DNA of 64,000 nt, from assembly GCA_963717155.1 (NCBI GenBank), contig OY970326.1:4712001-4776000 (forward strand). Reading direction: 5' to 3'. Every line of letters begins with the position of its first letter. Position 1 is the stretch's first letter. Of the stretch, positions 38,143 to 47,890 are shown one piece after another. This DNA is from G963717155 sp963717155. GTDB taxonomy: Bacteria > Actinomycetota > Thermoleophilia > Gaiellales > JALYLC01. The position numbers and the translations under genes are program-made. The notes under the pieces were generated by a model. The model saw nothing but the letters and a program-made list of their open reading frames with translations, searched no databases and was not told the origin of the DNA.

Positions 38143-38560
38143 ATGACCGGACGCGTGACGATCGACGAGCTGCTCGCCGCCGCACGCGCCCGTCTGCAGC
38201 GCCTCTCGGCGAGCGAGGTCCAGGTGGCGATGCGCTCGGGTGCGGTCCTCGTCGACATCCGCTCGCAGGATCAACGGCGCGCGGACGGCGTCGTGCCCGG
38301 CGCGCTCTGGTTTCCGCGCAACGTCCTCGAGTGGCGCGTCGATCCCACCAGCTCGAACAGCCATCCGGCTCGTCAGCGATCCGGCGAGGCTGCTCGTGCT
38401 CATGTGCGCGCAGGGCTACCAGACGAGCCTCGCAGCTGCCACGCTGCACGACCTCGGATTCACCCGCGCGACCGACCTGATCGACGGGTTCGAGGGCTGG
38501 CGCGCCGCGGGCCTCCCGGTCGAGGCGTTCGACGAGTCGCTGCATGCCCGTGAGGGTTGA
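38143..38560 (+). CDS. Rhodanese-like domain protein (one frame break)
   Basis: About 138 residues forming one rhodanese fold: LSASEVQVAMRSGAVLVDIR, GVVPGALWFPRNVLEW, and the active-site loop LMCAQGYQTSLAAATLHDLG with the catalytic Cys. Then GFEGWRAAGLPVE. It would carry sulfur as a persulfide. A frame break near 38366 is repaired by one-base removal in CGAACAGCCATCC. ATG 38143. The gene is divergent from the fluoride operon, and its stop overlaps the exchanger start (TGATG), so these two are co-transcribed. Confidence 0.82.
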
Positions 38561-39606
38561 TGGCTCTCGACCGTCGGGTGTTGCTCGCGCTCGTTCCCGG
38601 TGTGGTCGTCGTCGCGCTCGCCAGGGCCGGTGTGTTCGGGAAGCTGCCGATCTTCGTGCTCGCGGCCGCCGCGCTGATCCCGCTCGCCTGGCTCATCGGC
38701 GAGGCGACGGACAACGCCGCGTTCCACACTGGTCCCGGCATCGGCGGCTTTCTCAACGCCAGCTTCGGCAACGCGCCCGAGTTGATCATCGCGCTCGTGG
38801 CGGTCTCGGACGGCCTGACCGATGTCGTCAGAGCGTCGCTCGTCGGCTCGGTCGTCGGCAACCTCCTCCTGGTCCTCGGGTTCACGCTGCTGCTCGGGCA
38901 GCGCGGCTCGATCGATCGCCGGTCGGCCGTGATCTGGTTGGGACTGGCGGGGCTGGCGACGCTGGTCATCCTTCTCGTGTCCATCCCTGGTTTCCACGGC
39001 GACCCCGACCGCCGATCCCTGGCCGTGCTCGCGCTGCCCGTCGCCGTCGTGATGCTGCTGGTACGGATCTCGGTGAGCCGGTACGCACTGCGCCGCCAGC
39101 GCGCGTTGCACGAGGCGGATGACCGGACGGAGGCAGCGGCGGGTTGGCCGCTTCGCGTCGCGATCGTGGTGCTCGCCCTCGCGACGGTCGTGACGGCGTT
39201 CGTCACGACCTCGCTCGTCGGCGCGCTCCAGACGTTTGCTCACCGCGCGCAGCTGTCCGAGTTCTTCGTCGCGATCGTGATCGTCGCCATCGTCGGGAAC
39301 GCCACGGAGCACGGCAGCGCAGTGCTGCTCGCCCGGCGAGGGAGGGTCGAGCTCGCCACCGAGATCTCGTTCGCGTCGAGCGCACAGGTGGTGAGTCTGT
39401 TGATCCCTCTGGTCGTGGTCACCTCGTGGGCGATCGACCCGCTGACGATGAGCTTTCGCCCGATCGAGATCGCCGCACTCGCCGTGGCGACGCTGCTTCC
39501 GGCACTCGTGCTGGTCCCCGGGAGAACGACTCGACTCGGCGGCGCGGTTCTCCTCGTCGCGTACCTGGCCTTCGCCGTGGGCTTCTACTACACCGGCAAT
39601 CGCTGA
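38560..39606 (+). CDS. Ca2+/H+ (CaCA-type) antiporter
   Basis: About 348 residues with ten to eleven helices. Two alpha-repeats carry the CAX signature: GGFLNASFGNAPELIIALVA and, in the second half, IVGNATEHGSAVLLARRG with the acidic Glu residues needed for cation transport. It should expel calcium (or another cation) from the cytosol in exchange for protons. ATG 38560 overlaps the rhodanese stop by one base; TTG 38557 is possible. No frame break. Confidence 0.92.
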   Translation: MALDRRVLLALVPGVVVVALARAGVFGKLPIFVLAAAALIPLAWLIGEATDNAAFHTGPGIGGFLNASFGNAPELIIALVAVSDGLTDVVRASLVGSVVGNLLLVLGFTLLLGQRGSIDRRSAVIWLGLAGLATLVILLVSIPGFHGDPDRRSLAVLALPVAVVMLLVRISVSRYALRRQRALHEADDRTEAAAGWPLRVAIVVLALATVVTAFVTTSLVGALQTFAHRAQLSEFFVAIVIVAIVGNATEHGSAVLLARRGRVELATEISFASSAQVVSLLIPLVVVTSWAIDPLTMSFRPIEIAALAVATLLPALVLVPGRTTRLGGAVLLVAYLAFAVGFYYTGNR

Positions 39607-39768
39607 CCCGGCGGCGGGACTCTGAACCGTCGCGGATACGCGAGGCCTAGACTGCGCTCTCGTCCGTCGCGATCCGCCTGTAGCCCTGCCGCACAGCGCC
39701 GCGACGGCTGGAGATCCCCGCGCCGGGGCAGAACTCAGGCACCTTCACGAGCACCAGGGAGACCTTCC

Positions 39769-41137
39769 ATGAGCGAGTACACAGTCATCAACCCGGCCAC
39801 GGGCGAGCGCGGCGCGGAGTACCCGACGATCACCGACGAGGCGCTCGCCGCCGCGATCGCCGGTGCCGACCGCGCCCACCGCGAGTGGTCGCGCACGACG
39901 ACGGTCGAGCAGCGCGCCGCGCTCGTGCGGAAGGTGGGCGAGCTGCACGCCGAGCGCCGCGAGGAGCTCGCGGCGATCATCGTGCGCGAGATGGGCAAGC
40001 CGGTCGAGCAGGCGCTCGGCGAGATCGACTTCTGCGTCGCGATCTACGAGTACTACGCCGACAACGCGAACGCACTGCTCACCGACGAGCCGATCACGCT
40101 CTCGGACGGCGAGGGCTCGGCGTTCGTGCGGCGCAGCTCGATCGGCGTGATCCTCGGGATCATGCCCTGGAACTACCCCTACTACCAGGTCGCCCGCTTC
40201 GCCGGACCGAACCTCGTCGTCGGCAACACGATCCTGCTCAAGCACGCGCCGCAGTGCCCCGAGTCGGCCGCGGCGCTCCAGCGGATCTACGACGATGCCG
40301 GCTTCCCCGCGGGCGCGTACACGAACATCTACGCCACGAACGAGCAGATCGCCGACGTGATCGCCGACCCGCGCGTCCAGGGCGTATCGGTGACCGGCTC
40401 CGAGCGCGCGGGCGCCGCCGTCGCGGAGATCGCCGGCCGCAACCTGAAGAAGGTCGTGCTCGAGCTCGGCGGCTCCGACCCGTTCATCCTCCTCTCCACC
40501 GACGACCTCGACTCGGTCGTCGAGTCGGCCGTCGCGGCGCGGCTCGAGAACGCCGGCCAGGCGTGCAACGCCGCGAAGCGGTTCATCGTCGTCGACGACC
40601 TGTACCAGCCATTCGTCGACCGGCTCACCGCCGCGCTCAGCGCCGTCGAACCGGGTGACCCGGGCTCGTCGGACACCGAGATGGGCCCGCTCTCGTCGGC
40701 GACGGCCGCCGACCGGCTCGAGGACCAGATCCGCCGCGCGAAGTCCCAGGGCGCGACGCTTCAGCGGCGGCGAGCGCACGGGGAACTTCTTCACCCCGGG
40801 CGTGCTGACCGGCGTGACGCCGGACAACGACGCCTTCCGCGAGGAGCTCTTCGGGCCGATCGCGACCGTGTTCCGTGTCGGCTCCGAGGACGAGGCGGTC
40901 GAGCTCGCCAACGACACCCCGTTCGGCCTCGGCTCGTACGTGTTCACGACCGACCCCGACCAGGCGCTACGCGTGGCCGACCGCATCGAGGCCGGGATGG
41001 TGTTCGTCAACGTCGTCGGCGCCGACGCGGCGGAGCTGCCGTTCGGCGGCGTCAAGCGCTCCGGCTTCGGCCGCGAGCTCGGCCGCTACGCCACCGAGGA
41101 GTTCGTGAACCGCAAGATGATCCGGGTCGGTGGCTGA
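39769..41137 (+). CDS. Aldehyde/succinate-semialdehyde dehydrogenase (one frame break)
   Basis: About 455 residues. IMPWNYPYYQVARFAGPNLV, VTGSERAGAAVAEIAG, Glu in VVLELGGSDPFILLS, Cys in LENAGQACNAAKRFIV, then FGPIATVFRVGSEDEA and PFGGVKRSGFGRELGRYATE. The short type resembles E. coli Sad/GabD-like succinate-semialdehyde dehydrogenases; exact substrate uncertain. It might also serve the hydroxyproline route (alpha-ketoglutarate semialdehyde) encoded near 60 kb, but it is 19 kb away. A frame break near 40760 is repaired by removing one C from ACGCTTCAGCGGC. ATG 39769 has AGGGAG upstream. The 162 bases before it hold no motif I could confirm. Confidence 0.86.
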
Positions 41138-41183
41138 CGAGTCGATGTTCATCGTGTGACGCCACGGCGTCCATCAGTGATCG

Positions 41184-42176
41184 CTAGCTGACCCGCTGCG
41201 CGAGCCGGGCCTTGAGCTCCTCGGGCGCGAACGAGGCGCGAAGCGCGGCGAGGTTGCACGCGACGAGGTCGGCCTCGGTCCAGCCGAACGTGCTGCGCAG
41301 GCGCTCGTACTCCTGGAACAGGTTCACGTTCGACACGGTTCGGCAGTCGGTGCTGATCGAGAGGTCGACACCGCGGCGCCGCAGGGCGTCGACGGGATGG
41401 TCGGCGTAGCGCTCGCACAGACCGCCCATGGTCTGCACGTTCGACGTGGGGCATACCTCGAGATGCACGCGGTCCGCGACGAGGTGGTCGACCAGCGCGT
41501 CGTCCTCGATGCTGCGGATGCCGTGGCCGATGCGCTCGGGGCGGAGGCGGGCGAGCGTCTCCCACACACTTGCCGGCCCGCATGCCTCGCCGGCGTGGGC
41601 GGTGATGCGGAGCCCGCGGTCGCGGGCGTAGCGGAACGCCGCCTCGTGGGCGTCGAGCGAATGCCCTGCCTCGTCGCCGGCGATGTCCAGCGCGACGACC
41701 ATGCCCCGCGCCGACGCCTCGTGCGCGAGCCGCGCCACGAGCATGCTCTCCTCGGCGTCGTGGTGGCGCAGCGTGCAGAGGATCACGCGCGCCTCGACGC
41801 CGGTCGCGGCCGACGCGGCCACAGCCGCATCCTCGACGACGGTCACGACCCGCGCCGGCTCGAGCCCTGCGGCGGTATGCAGGAGGGGTGCGAAGCGGAG
41901 CTCGGCGTACGCGACGTCGTCGGCGGCGAGCTGTGCGAACAGATCCTCGGTGACGGTCCGGAGGGCCGACTCGCTCTGCATCAGCGAGACCATCTTCACG
42001 GTCCGCTCGAGGAAGTCGACCAGGTCGTTGCACTTGCCTGGCGCGATGAAGTCGCGCCGGTACTCGTCGAACGTGGTCTCCGGGCGCAGGGCCTTGATGC
42101 AGCCGTAGCTCGCGCAGCAGTCGAGGTGGAGGTGGAGCTCGATCTTCGAGCGTGGCGCGGGCAGGTAGGTCTGCAT
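41184..42176 (-). CDS. Adenosine deaminase family protein
   Basis: About 330 residues, a TIM-barrel zinc hydrolase. Metal-binding HxH lies in IELHLHLDCCASYG, the third ligand region in LRITAHAGEACGPASVWE with the catalytic Glu, and the fourth in SISTDCRTVSNVN. The first motif reads HLHLDCC where classical adenosine deaminases have HxHLDG, and the last reads STDCR instead of NTDDP. This marks a divergent subgroup whose substrate could differ from adenosine. ATG 42176. It is divergent from the PPK2 gene with 33 bases between starts. Confidence 0.85.
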   Translation of the reverse strand: MQTYLPAPRSKIELHLHLDCCASYGCIKALRPETTFDEYRRDFIAPGKCNDLVDFLERTVKMVSLMQSESALRTVTEDLFAQLAADDVAYAELRFAPLLHTAAGLEPARVVTVVEDAAVAASAATGVEARVILCTLRHHDAEESMLVARLAHEASARGMVVALDIAGDEAGHSLDAHEAAFRYARDRGLRITAHAGEACGPASVWETLARLRPERIGHGIRSIEDDALVDHLVADRVHLEVCPTSNVQTMGGLCERYADHPVDALRRRGVDLSISTDCRTVSNVNLFQEYERLRSTFGWTEADLVACNLAALRASFAPEELKARLAQRVS

Positions 42177-42209
42177 GGCGCCAGACCGTAGCTCGACGAT
42201 ACTGCGCGC

Positions 42210-43073
42210 GTGGCGGGCTCGTCCGGGTCGGGGAAGCGTCGGCGGAAGGACGTCGAGCCGATCCCGCACGACCGGGCGACGAGCTTCCCGCGCAAGCTGT
42301 ACGAGACGGAGATACTGCGCCTGCAGGCGGAGCTCGTGATGCTCGAGGAATGGGTCCGCGTGAGCGGTGCGCGGATCGCGATCCTGTTCGAGGGCCGCGA
42401 CGCCGCGGGCAAGGGCGGCGCGATCAAGCGGATCACCGAGTACCTGAACCCGCGCCTCGCGCGCATCGCCGCGCTACCCGCGCCGACCGAGCGCGAACGC
42501 GGTGAGTGGTACTTCCAGCGCTACATCGCGCGTCTTCCCGCCGCCGGCGAGATCGTGCTGTTCGACCGCAGCTGGTACACCCGCGCCGGGGTCGAGCACG
42601 TCATGGGGTTCTGCACGGACGAGGAGTACCAGCGGTTCCTGCGCCAGTGCCCCATCTTCGAGCGTCTGCTGGTGGAGGACGGGATCCTGCTCGTGAAGTA
42701 CTGGTTCTCGGTGAGCGACGACGAGCAGGAGCGACGGTTCAAGTCGCGCATCGACGACCCCATGCGTCGCTGGAAGCTGTCGCCGATGGACCTCGCGGCG
42801 CGGGCGCGATGGGTCGACTTCTCGCGCGCGAAGGACGAGATGTTCGTCCACACGGATACACCCGAGGCGCCGTGGTACGTCGTCGAAGGCGATGACAAGC
42901 GGCGCGCCCGCCTCAACTGCATCGCGCACCTGCTGTCGTTGATCCCGTACGAGCACATCAAGCAGCCGCGCATCAAGCTGCCGCCAAGAGCCCCGGCAGC
43001 CGACTACGAGCGCCCTCCGCGCGAGCTGTACCACTACGTGCCCGACCACGCGGCGACGCTCGAGGCCGAATAG
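42210..43073 (+). CDS. ppk2: Polyphosphate kinase 2 (PPK2, class I-like)
   Basis: About 287 residues. Walker A ILFEGRDAAGKGGAIKR, Walker B with EIVLFDRSWYTRAGVEHVMG and the lid region KSRIDDPMRRWKLSPMDL match PPK2. These cytosolic enzymes phosphorylate GDP or ADP using polyphosphate. The single-domain size and motifs fit class I. GTG 42210 follows GCGCGCG without a strong ribosome site. The C-terminal tail (YERPPRELYHYVPDHAATLE) is usual for actinobacterial copies. No frame break. Confidence 0.93.
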   Translation: MAGSSGSGKRRRKDVEPIPHDRATSFPRKLYETEILRLQAELVMLEEWVRVSGARIAILFEGRDAAGKGGAIKRITEYLNPRLARIAALPAPTERERGEWYFQRYIARLPAAGEIVLFDRSWYTRAGVEHVMGFCTDEEYQRFLRQCPIFERLLVEDGILLVKYWFSVSDDEQERRFKSRIDDPMRRWKLSPMDLAARARWVDFSRAKDEMFVHTDTPEAPWYVVEGDDKRRARLNCIAHLLSLIPYEHIKQPRIKLPPRAPAADYERPPRELYHYVPDHAATLEAE

Positions 43074-43119
43074 GGGCCCTAGGTCGGTCGGGCCGCCGAG
43101 CAGGCTCTATCGTTGACAC

Positions 43120-45770
43120 GTGGAGCTTCTCGAGCGCGATGAGGCGCTGGCCGCCCTCGCCGGGGCGCGCGCCGCGGCAGCGGGCGGCACCGGCCGCGTC
43201 GTCTTCGTCAGCGGCGAGCCGGGGATCGGCAAGACCTCGCTCGTGACCCGGTTCCTGCGGGACCTCGACGCGGGATCCCGCGTGCTCGTCGGAACCTGCG
43301 ACGACCTCTCGATCCCTCGTCCGCTGGGCCCGTTCCGAGATCTCGTCGGAGGCGTGTCACCTGCGCTCGAGGAGGCGCTCGCCGCCGGGGCGGCGCCGCA
43401 CGACATCCACAGCCTGCTGATCGCGGAGCTCGAGATCCCACCCGGGCCGACGGTGCTGGTGCTCGAGGACGTGCACTGGGCCGACGGCGCCACCTTCGAC
43501 GCGATCACGGTCCTCGGGCGTCGGATCGGGTCGCTCAGCGCGCTGCTGATCCTGACCTTCCGCGGCGGCGAGGCGCCGCCGGGCCATCCCCTTCGCAGGG
43601 CTGTCGGCGCGATTCGCGCCGACGACTCGGTCGTCATCGAGCTGACGCCGCTCTCGGAGGACGCCGTCGCCGCCCTCGCCGGCGATGACGCCGACGAGGT
43701 GTACGCCGCGACGGGAGGGAACCCGTTCTACGTGACAGAGCTGGTGAGCTCGCCGGCGTCCGACGTGCTTCCGCCCTCGATCGCCAACGCGGTGCTCGGA
43801 CGGGCATCGCGCCTCGACGACGACGCGCGCCGCGTGGTCGAGCTGGTCTCCGTCGTGCCGACTCGCGTGCGCACCTCCCTGCTGGATGCCGTGATGCCCG
43901 ACTGGGCTGCGGCGGCGGAGGAGCCGGAGCGCCGGCAGCTGCTCGAGGTCGACGCGACGTACGTGCGCTTTCGCCACGAGCTGGCGCGACACGCGATCAG
44001 GTCGAGCATCCCGATCGTCGCGCGACGGCGGCTGCACGGCGAGATCCTTGCGGCACTGCTCGCCGCCGACGCCGACCCGGCCGACATCGTCCACCACGCC
44101 GAGGCCGCGGGCGCGGAGAGCATCGTCGCCGACTACGCGCTCATCGCCGCGCGACGCGCGTCGGCGCTCGACTCCAACCGCGAGGCGTACTCGCACTACC
44201 TGCGTGCCTCGGCGTTCGCCGGCCGGCTCCCGCCGTCCGAGCAGGCGATCGTGTTCGAGGAGCTGGCCATGGTCGCCTACGGCGTCGGCCGCCTCGAGGT
44301 CGCGTTCGTCTCGCTCGCGCGCGCGATCGCGATCTACGACGACCTCGGGGATGAGGCGGCGCTCGGGCCGCTGCACGCGGGTCCTGTCGCGCTTCCACTG
44401 GTATGCCGGCGACGGCGGCCTCGCCCGGGCCAAGGCGGTCGAGGCGATCGCGATCCTCGAACCGCTCGGCGAGTCGGTCGAGCTCGCCCGCGCCTACAGC
44501 GGGCTCTCGCAGCTCGCGATGCTCGCGGAGGAGCTGGAGACGACGATCGTCTGGGGGGAGCGCGCGCTCGAGCTCGCCACCCGGCTCGGCGACGAGTCCA
44601 CCCGCGCGCACGCGCTCGTCAACCTCGGCACGGCCCGGCTCGAGCGCGATCCGCGCGACACCGCCATGCTGCTCGAGGCGCACGCCATCGCGCACGCTGC
44701 AGGGGATCGGCACGAGGCGACGCGCGCGCTCGGCAACCTCGGCTTCTCGCTCATGTGCTGGGCCCAGCCGGAGCCGGCCACGCGCTACGCAGCAGCAGGC
44801 GCTCGCCTACGCGCAGGAGCACGAGGTGCACACGCTCGCCTCGTACATGTCGCACGCTGCTCGCCTGGCTCCGGCTCCGCGCCGGCGAGTGGGACGAGGC
44901 CGAGCGAGCGGCGCGCCACGAGTCCGAACGCGGCGAGAACGTGTCCCAGCTGCTCGCCCGAACGGTGCTGACCGAGCTTGCCGTTCGGCGGGGCGATCCG
45001 GACGCCGGCGAGCAGCTCGCCGACCTCACGGAGCATGCGGAGCGGGCAGGCGAGCTGCAGCGGATCGCGCCGGTTCTCGAGCTGGCGACCGAGTGGGCAC
45101 TGACCCGCGGTGCGCCGATGCCGACCGAGCGCTTCGAGCGGATCGTCGACGAGATCCACCCACGCGGACGGTTCCGCGGCTGGGGCGCACTCCGGATCGC
45201 GGCCTGGGCGACGGTGGCCGGGATCGACGTGGAGTTCGACCTGCAGACGTCGGTGCCGTACGCCGCCATGGTGCGCCGCGACTGGCGTGGCGCGGCCGAC
45301 GCGTTCGGCGACGTGGGGTGGGCGTACGACCGGGCGCTGATGCTGTCGCTGCTCGACGACGAGGAGGCGCTCGTCGAGGCGATCGAGATCGCCCGCGGCC
45401 TCGGCGCGGAGCCGCTGTGGAGGAGGCTCGCGGGCCGCATGCGCGAGCGCGGGATCCGCGTTCCCCAGGGGCCGCGCGAGGCGACGCGCGCCAACCCGGC
45501 CGGGCTGACCGCACGCCAGCTCGAGGTGCTCGAGCTGCTGGTCGAGGGACTGAGCAACGCCGAGATCGCCGAGCGGCTCGTCGTCTCGCCGCGCACCGCC
45601 GAGCACCACGTTGCCGCCGTGCTGACGAAGCTCGGGCCGGGACGAGGCGCGAGGCCGTGCGGCGGGCCTCCGAGCTCGAGCTACCAGCGGGCGCTAAGCG
45701 GGCTGCAGAAGGGGTCGCGGGAGGGCCGGCGCGAGCCGGCCCTCCCACGGTACGGGGGGTCAGCGAGTGA
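43120..45770 (+). CDS. LuxR-family regulator with AAA ATPase and TPR-like region (about four frame breaks)
   Basis: About 860 residues. N-terminal ATPase with P-loop VFVSGEPGIGKTSLVTRF and Walker B LVLEDVHWADGATFDAI. A long TPR-like helical region follows, then a C-terminal LuxR domain (LTARQLEVLELLVEGLSNAE, VVSPRTAEHHVAAVLTKLG). Breaks near 44378, 44790, 44858 and 45647, each removable by one base. GTG 43120 lies six bases after TATCGT, so the message may be leaderless. The frame read here ends at 45770, past a strong hairpin; a stop at 45697 in another frame would give a more usual C-terminus and leave the hairpin outside the gene. Confidence 0.78.
45719..45746. terminator. Bidirectional hairpin terminator between LuxR-ATPase and methyltransferase genes
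   Basis: Perfect 12 bp inverted repeat GGGAGGGCCGGC / GCCGGCCCTCCC with loop GCGA, sitting between two convergent genes. There is no T tract, as often in high-GC bacteria. It overlaps the apparent 3' end of the LuxR gene, which supports an earlier true stop there. Confidence 0.65.
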
Positions 45771-46587
45771 CCACGACCGCTTCGGTGTACGTCGCCGGAA
45801 TCGCGGTCGCGTCGGTTCCGAGCCGGTCGAACCGCCGCGCGAGCGCGACGAGATCGGCCTCGAGCGCGTCGCGCGCGTAGCCCTCGAGCGCGGCGAAGGC
45901 CTTCAGCGTCGGGCCGTACCAGAGCCGGAAGAACTCGACGAAGTCCTCGGCCGACCGGTACCTGAACGTGAACGTCCGCTCGGCCACCTCGAGCGAGGCG
46001 ATGCCGTCGCCGAACAGCTCGCGCAGATGTGCCTCGGTGCCCCAGAGCAGCGGCGAGCGCAGCCCGGCGGGCGGAGGCACGTGGGCGCCGATCGTGCGGA
46101 ACATCTCGCCGATGAACCCATCGGGGGTCCAGCTGGCGAGCGCGATGGTGCCGCCGGGGCGGCAGACCCGGAGCAGCTCGGTGGCGGTCTTCGCGTGATC
46201 CGGGGCGAACATGGTTCCGAAGACCGACGTGACGGCATCGAACGAGGAGTCCGGGAAGGGCAGCTCCTCGGCGTCGCCCTCGAGCAGCTCCACGGCGAGG
46301 TCCTCGGCCGCCGCGCGCTCGCGGCCCCGCTCGAGCAGGGACGGAACGTAGTCGACGCCGACGGCCGTGCAGCCGAGCCGGGCCGCCGCGATCGCGGCGT
46401 TGCCGCTGCCCGTGGCGACGTCGAGCACGCGCCAGCCGGAGTGCAGGTCTGCGGTGTCGCACAGCTGCTCGGCGACGAGAACGATCTGGGCGGCCACCTG
46501 GTGGAAATCGCCGCTCGCCCACGTCTGCTGCTGGCGCTGCTTGATGGCGCCGAGGTCGGGTGTGGTCGCTTCCAGCGTGCGTGCCAT
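45760..46587 (-). CDS. Class I SAM-dependent methyltransferase
   Basis: 275 residues with a Rossmann-type fold. SAM motif I is RVLDVATGSGNAAIAAARLG, followed by VGVDYVPSLLERGRERAA, motif II/III region ELPFPDSSFDAVTSVFGTMF and CRPGGTIALASW. It resembles UbiE/Coq5-type methyltransferases acting on small molecules; the substrate is unknown. ATG 46587. Twenty-two bases upstream is a palindrome CGCACGA-CTGC-TCGTGCG whose arms match the TetR operators at 14.6 kb, suggesting the same repressor controls it. The 3' end overlaps the LuxR gene's apparent end by 11 bases. Confidence 0.85.
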   Translation of the reverse strand: MARTLEATTPDLGAIKQRQQQTWASGDFHQVAAQIVLVAEQLCDTADLHSGWRVLDVATGSGNAAIAAARLGCTAVGVDYVPSLLERGRERAAAEDLAVELLEGDAEELPFPDSSFDAVTSVFGTMFAPDHAKTATELLRVCRPGGTIALASWTPDGFIGEMFRTIGAHVPPPAGLRSPLLWGTEAHLRELFGDGIASLEVAERTFTFRYRSAEDFVEFFRLWYGPTLKAFAALEGYARDALEADLVALARRFDRLGTDATAIPATYTEAVVVTR

Positions 46588-46608
46588 TGTGCGTCTCCCT
46601 CGTGTAAG

Positions 46609-46626
46609 CGCACGACTGCTCGTGCG
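46609..46626. promoter_or_regulatory. Palindromic operator upstream of the methyltransferase gene
   Basis: CGCACGA-CTGC-TCGTGCG, 7 bp perfect arms with a 4-base spacer. The core GCACGA-N4-TCGTGC is identical to operator copy 1 at 14582-14599. It sits 22 bases upstream of the methyltransferase start. Confidence 0.6.
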
Positions 46627-46695
46627 GGAGAGTTCACCCTATGGCCGGGCCGGCGCGCCGTCATCGGCGGTGATCACCCATCTTCCGCCGGGCGG

Positions 46696-47862
46696 CTACC
46701 TACCTGATGCGTGCTCGCGCAGCATCTCCCGCGCGATGACGAGTCGCTGGATCTCGTTCGTGCCCTCGTAGATCTGGGTGATCTTGGCGTCGCGCAGCAT
46801 CCGCTCGACCGGGTACTCCTCGATGTAGCCGTAGCCGCCGAGGATCTGCACGGCCTCGGTGGTGACCCACATCGCGGCGTCGGTGCAGGCCAGCTTCGCG
46901 ATCGCGCTCAGCTTGGTCAGGTCCTGTCCGTCGACGCCCGCGTCGACCATCTGGCCGAACTTGTAGAGGACGCCGCGCGCAAGCTCGCAGCGCGTCTCCA
47001 TGTCGGCGAGCTTCGCCGCGATCAGCTGGTGCTCGGCGATCGGCTTGCCCATCGTCTCGCGCGTCCTGGCGTACTCGAGCGCGAAGTCGGTCGCGCCCTG
47101 CGCGATCCCGAGTCCCTGCGCACCGACCCCCGGGCGCGAGCGGTCGAGGATCCGCATCGCCAGCTTGAAGCCGGTGCCTTCGTCGCCGAGCAGCGAGTCG
47201 GGCGGCAGGCGCATGCCGTCGAAGACGAGCTCGCCCGTGGTCGAGCCGCGGATGCCCATCTTGGGCTCGTAGCGCGTTACCTCGAAGCCGGGTGTGTCGG
47301 CCTCGACGAGGAACGCCGAGATCCCCGAGTGGCCCGCGCTGGGATCGGTCTTCGCGAACACGGTGTACAGACTGGCGACGCCCGCGTTCGTGATGAACCG
47401 CTTCGACCCGTCGAGCACGAACCCGTCACCGTCGCGTCGCGCGGTCGTGCGCATCGCCGCCGCGTCCGAGCCCGAGCCGGCCTCCGTGAGGGCGTAGGCG
47501 CACAGCCACTCGCCGTTTGCGAGCCGCGGGAGGTAGCGCTCCTTCTGCGCCTCCGAGCCGCCCAGCTGGAGGCTCAGCGAGCCGAGTCCCTGGCCCGCGA
47601 GGATCAGGCCCGAGGTGGCGCATGCCTTCGAGATCTCCTCGATCGCGACGAGGGCGAGCAGCGTCCCCGACCCCGAGCCTCCCCACCTCTCGTCGAAGAA
47701 CAGGCGGAAGAGGTCGTGTTCGCGAAAGAGCTGGACGATGTCCCACGGGAACTCGTGCGACCGATCGATCTCGGCCGCCCGCGGCGCCACCCGCTCGCGC
47801 GCCAGGGTCCGCACCAGATCGCGGACCTCACGCTGCTCCTCCGTCAGGACGTCCCAGGCCAT
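46696..47862 (-). CDS. Acyl-CoA dehydrogenase
   Basis: 388 residues with the standard three-domain fold. FAD/substrate signatures CAYALTEAGSGSDAAAM and FITNAGVASLYTVFAKTD are present, the FAD-dimer region ETMGKPIAEHQLIAAKLADM is intact, and the catalytic Glu lies in QIYEGTNEIQRLVIARE. It oxidises acyl-CoA to the 2-enoyl form, passing electrons to ETF. It looks like a short-chain or branched-chain type; the chain length is not certain. ATG 47862 is 28 bases from the divergent BtuF-like gene. No frame break. Confidence 0.93.
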   Translation of the reverse strand: MAWDVLTEEQREVRDLVRTLARERVAPRAAEIDRSHEFPWDIVQLFREHDLFRLFFDERWGGSGSGTLLALVAIEEISKACATSGLILAGQGLGSLSLQLGGSEAQKERYLPRLANGEWLCAYALTEAGSGSDAAAMRTTARRDGDGFVLDGSKRFITNAGVASLYTVFAKTDPSAGHSGISAFLVEADTPGFEVTRYEPKMGIRGSTTGELVFDGMRLPPDSLLGDEGTGFKLAMRILDRSRPGVGAQGLGIAQGATDFALEYARTRETMGKPIAEHQLIAAKLADMETRCELARGVLYKFGQMVDAGVDGQDLTKLSAIAKLACTDAAMWVTTEAVQILGGYGYIEEYPVERMLRDAKITQIYEGTNEIQRLVIAREMLREHASGR

Positions 47863-47890
47863 CGCTGCGGTCTATCGTACGCGGCGGACC

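Noticed and set aside
39640..39768. Possible riboswitch (glycine- or cobalamin-like fragments such as ACTCAGG and AGGGAGACC) before the aldehyde dehydrogenase
   Set aside because: The conserved core elements of either class are absent and I could not draw the expected stems. AGGGAG is better explained as the ribosome site.
43120..46707. 1195-residue reading frame continuing through the methyltransferase gene
   Set aside because: Beyond about 45650 the sequence is low-complexity and antisense to a well-conserved methyltransferase; the LuxR domain ends before that.
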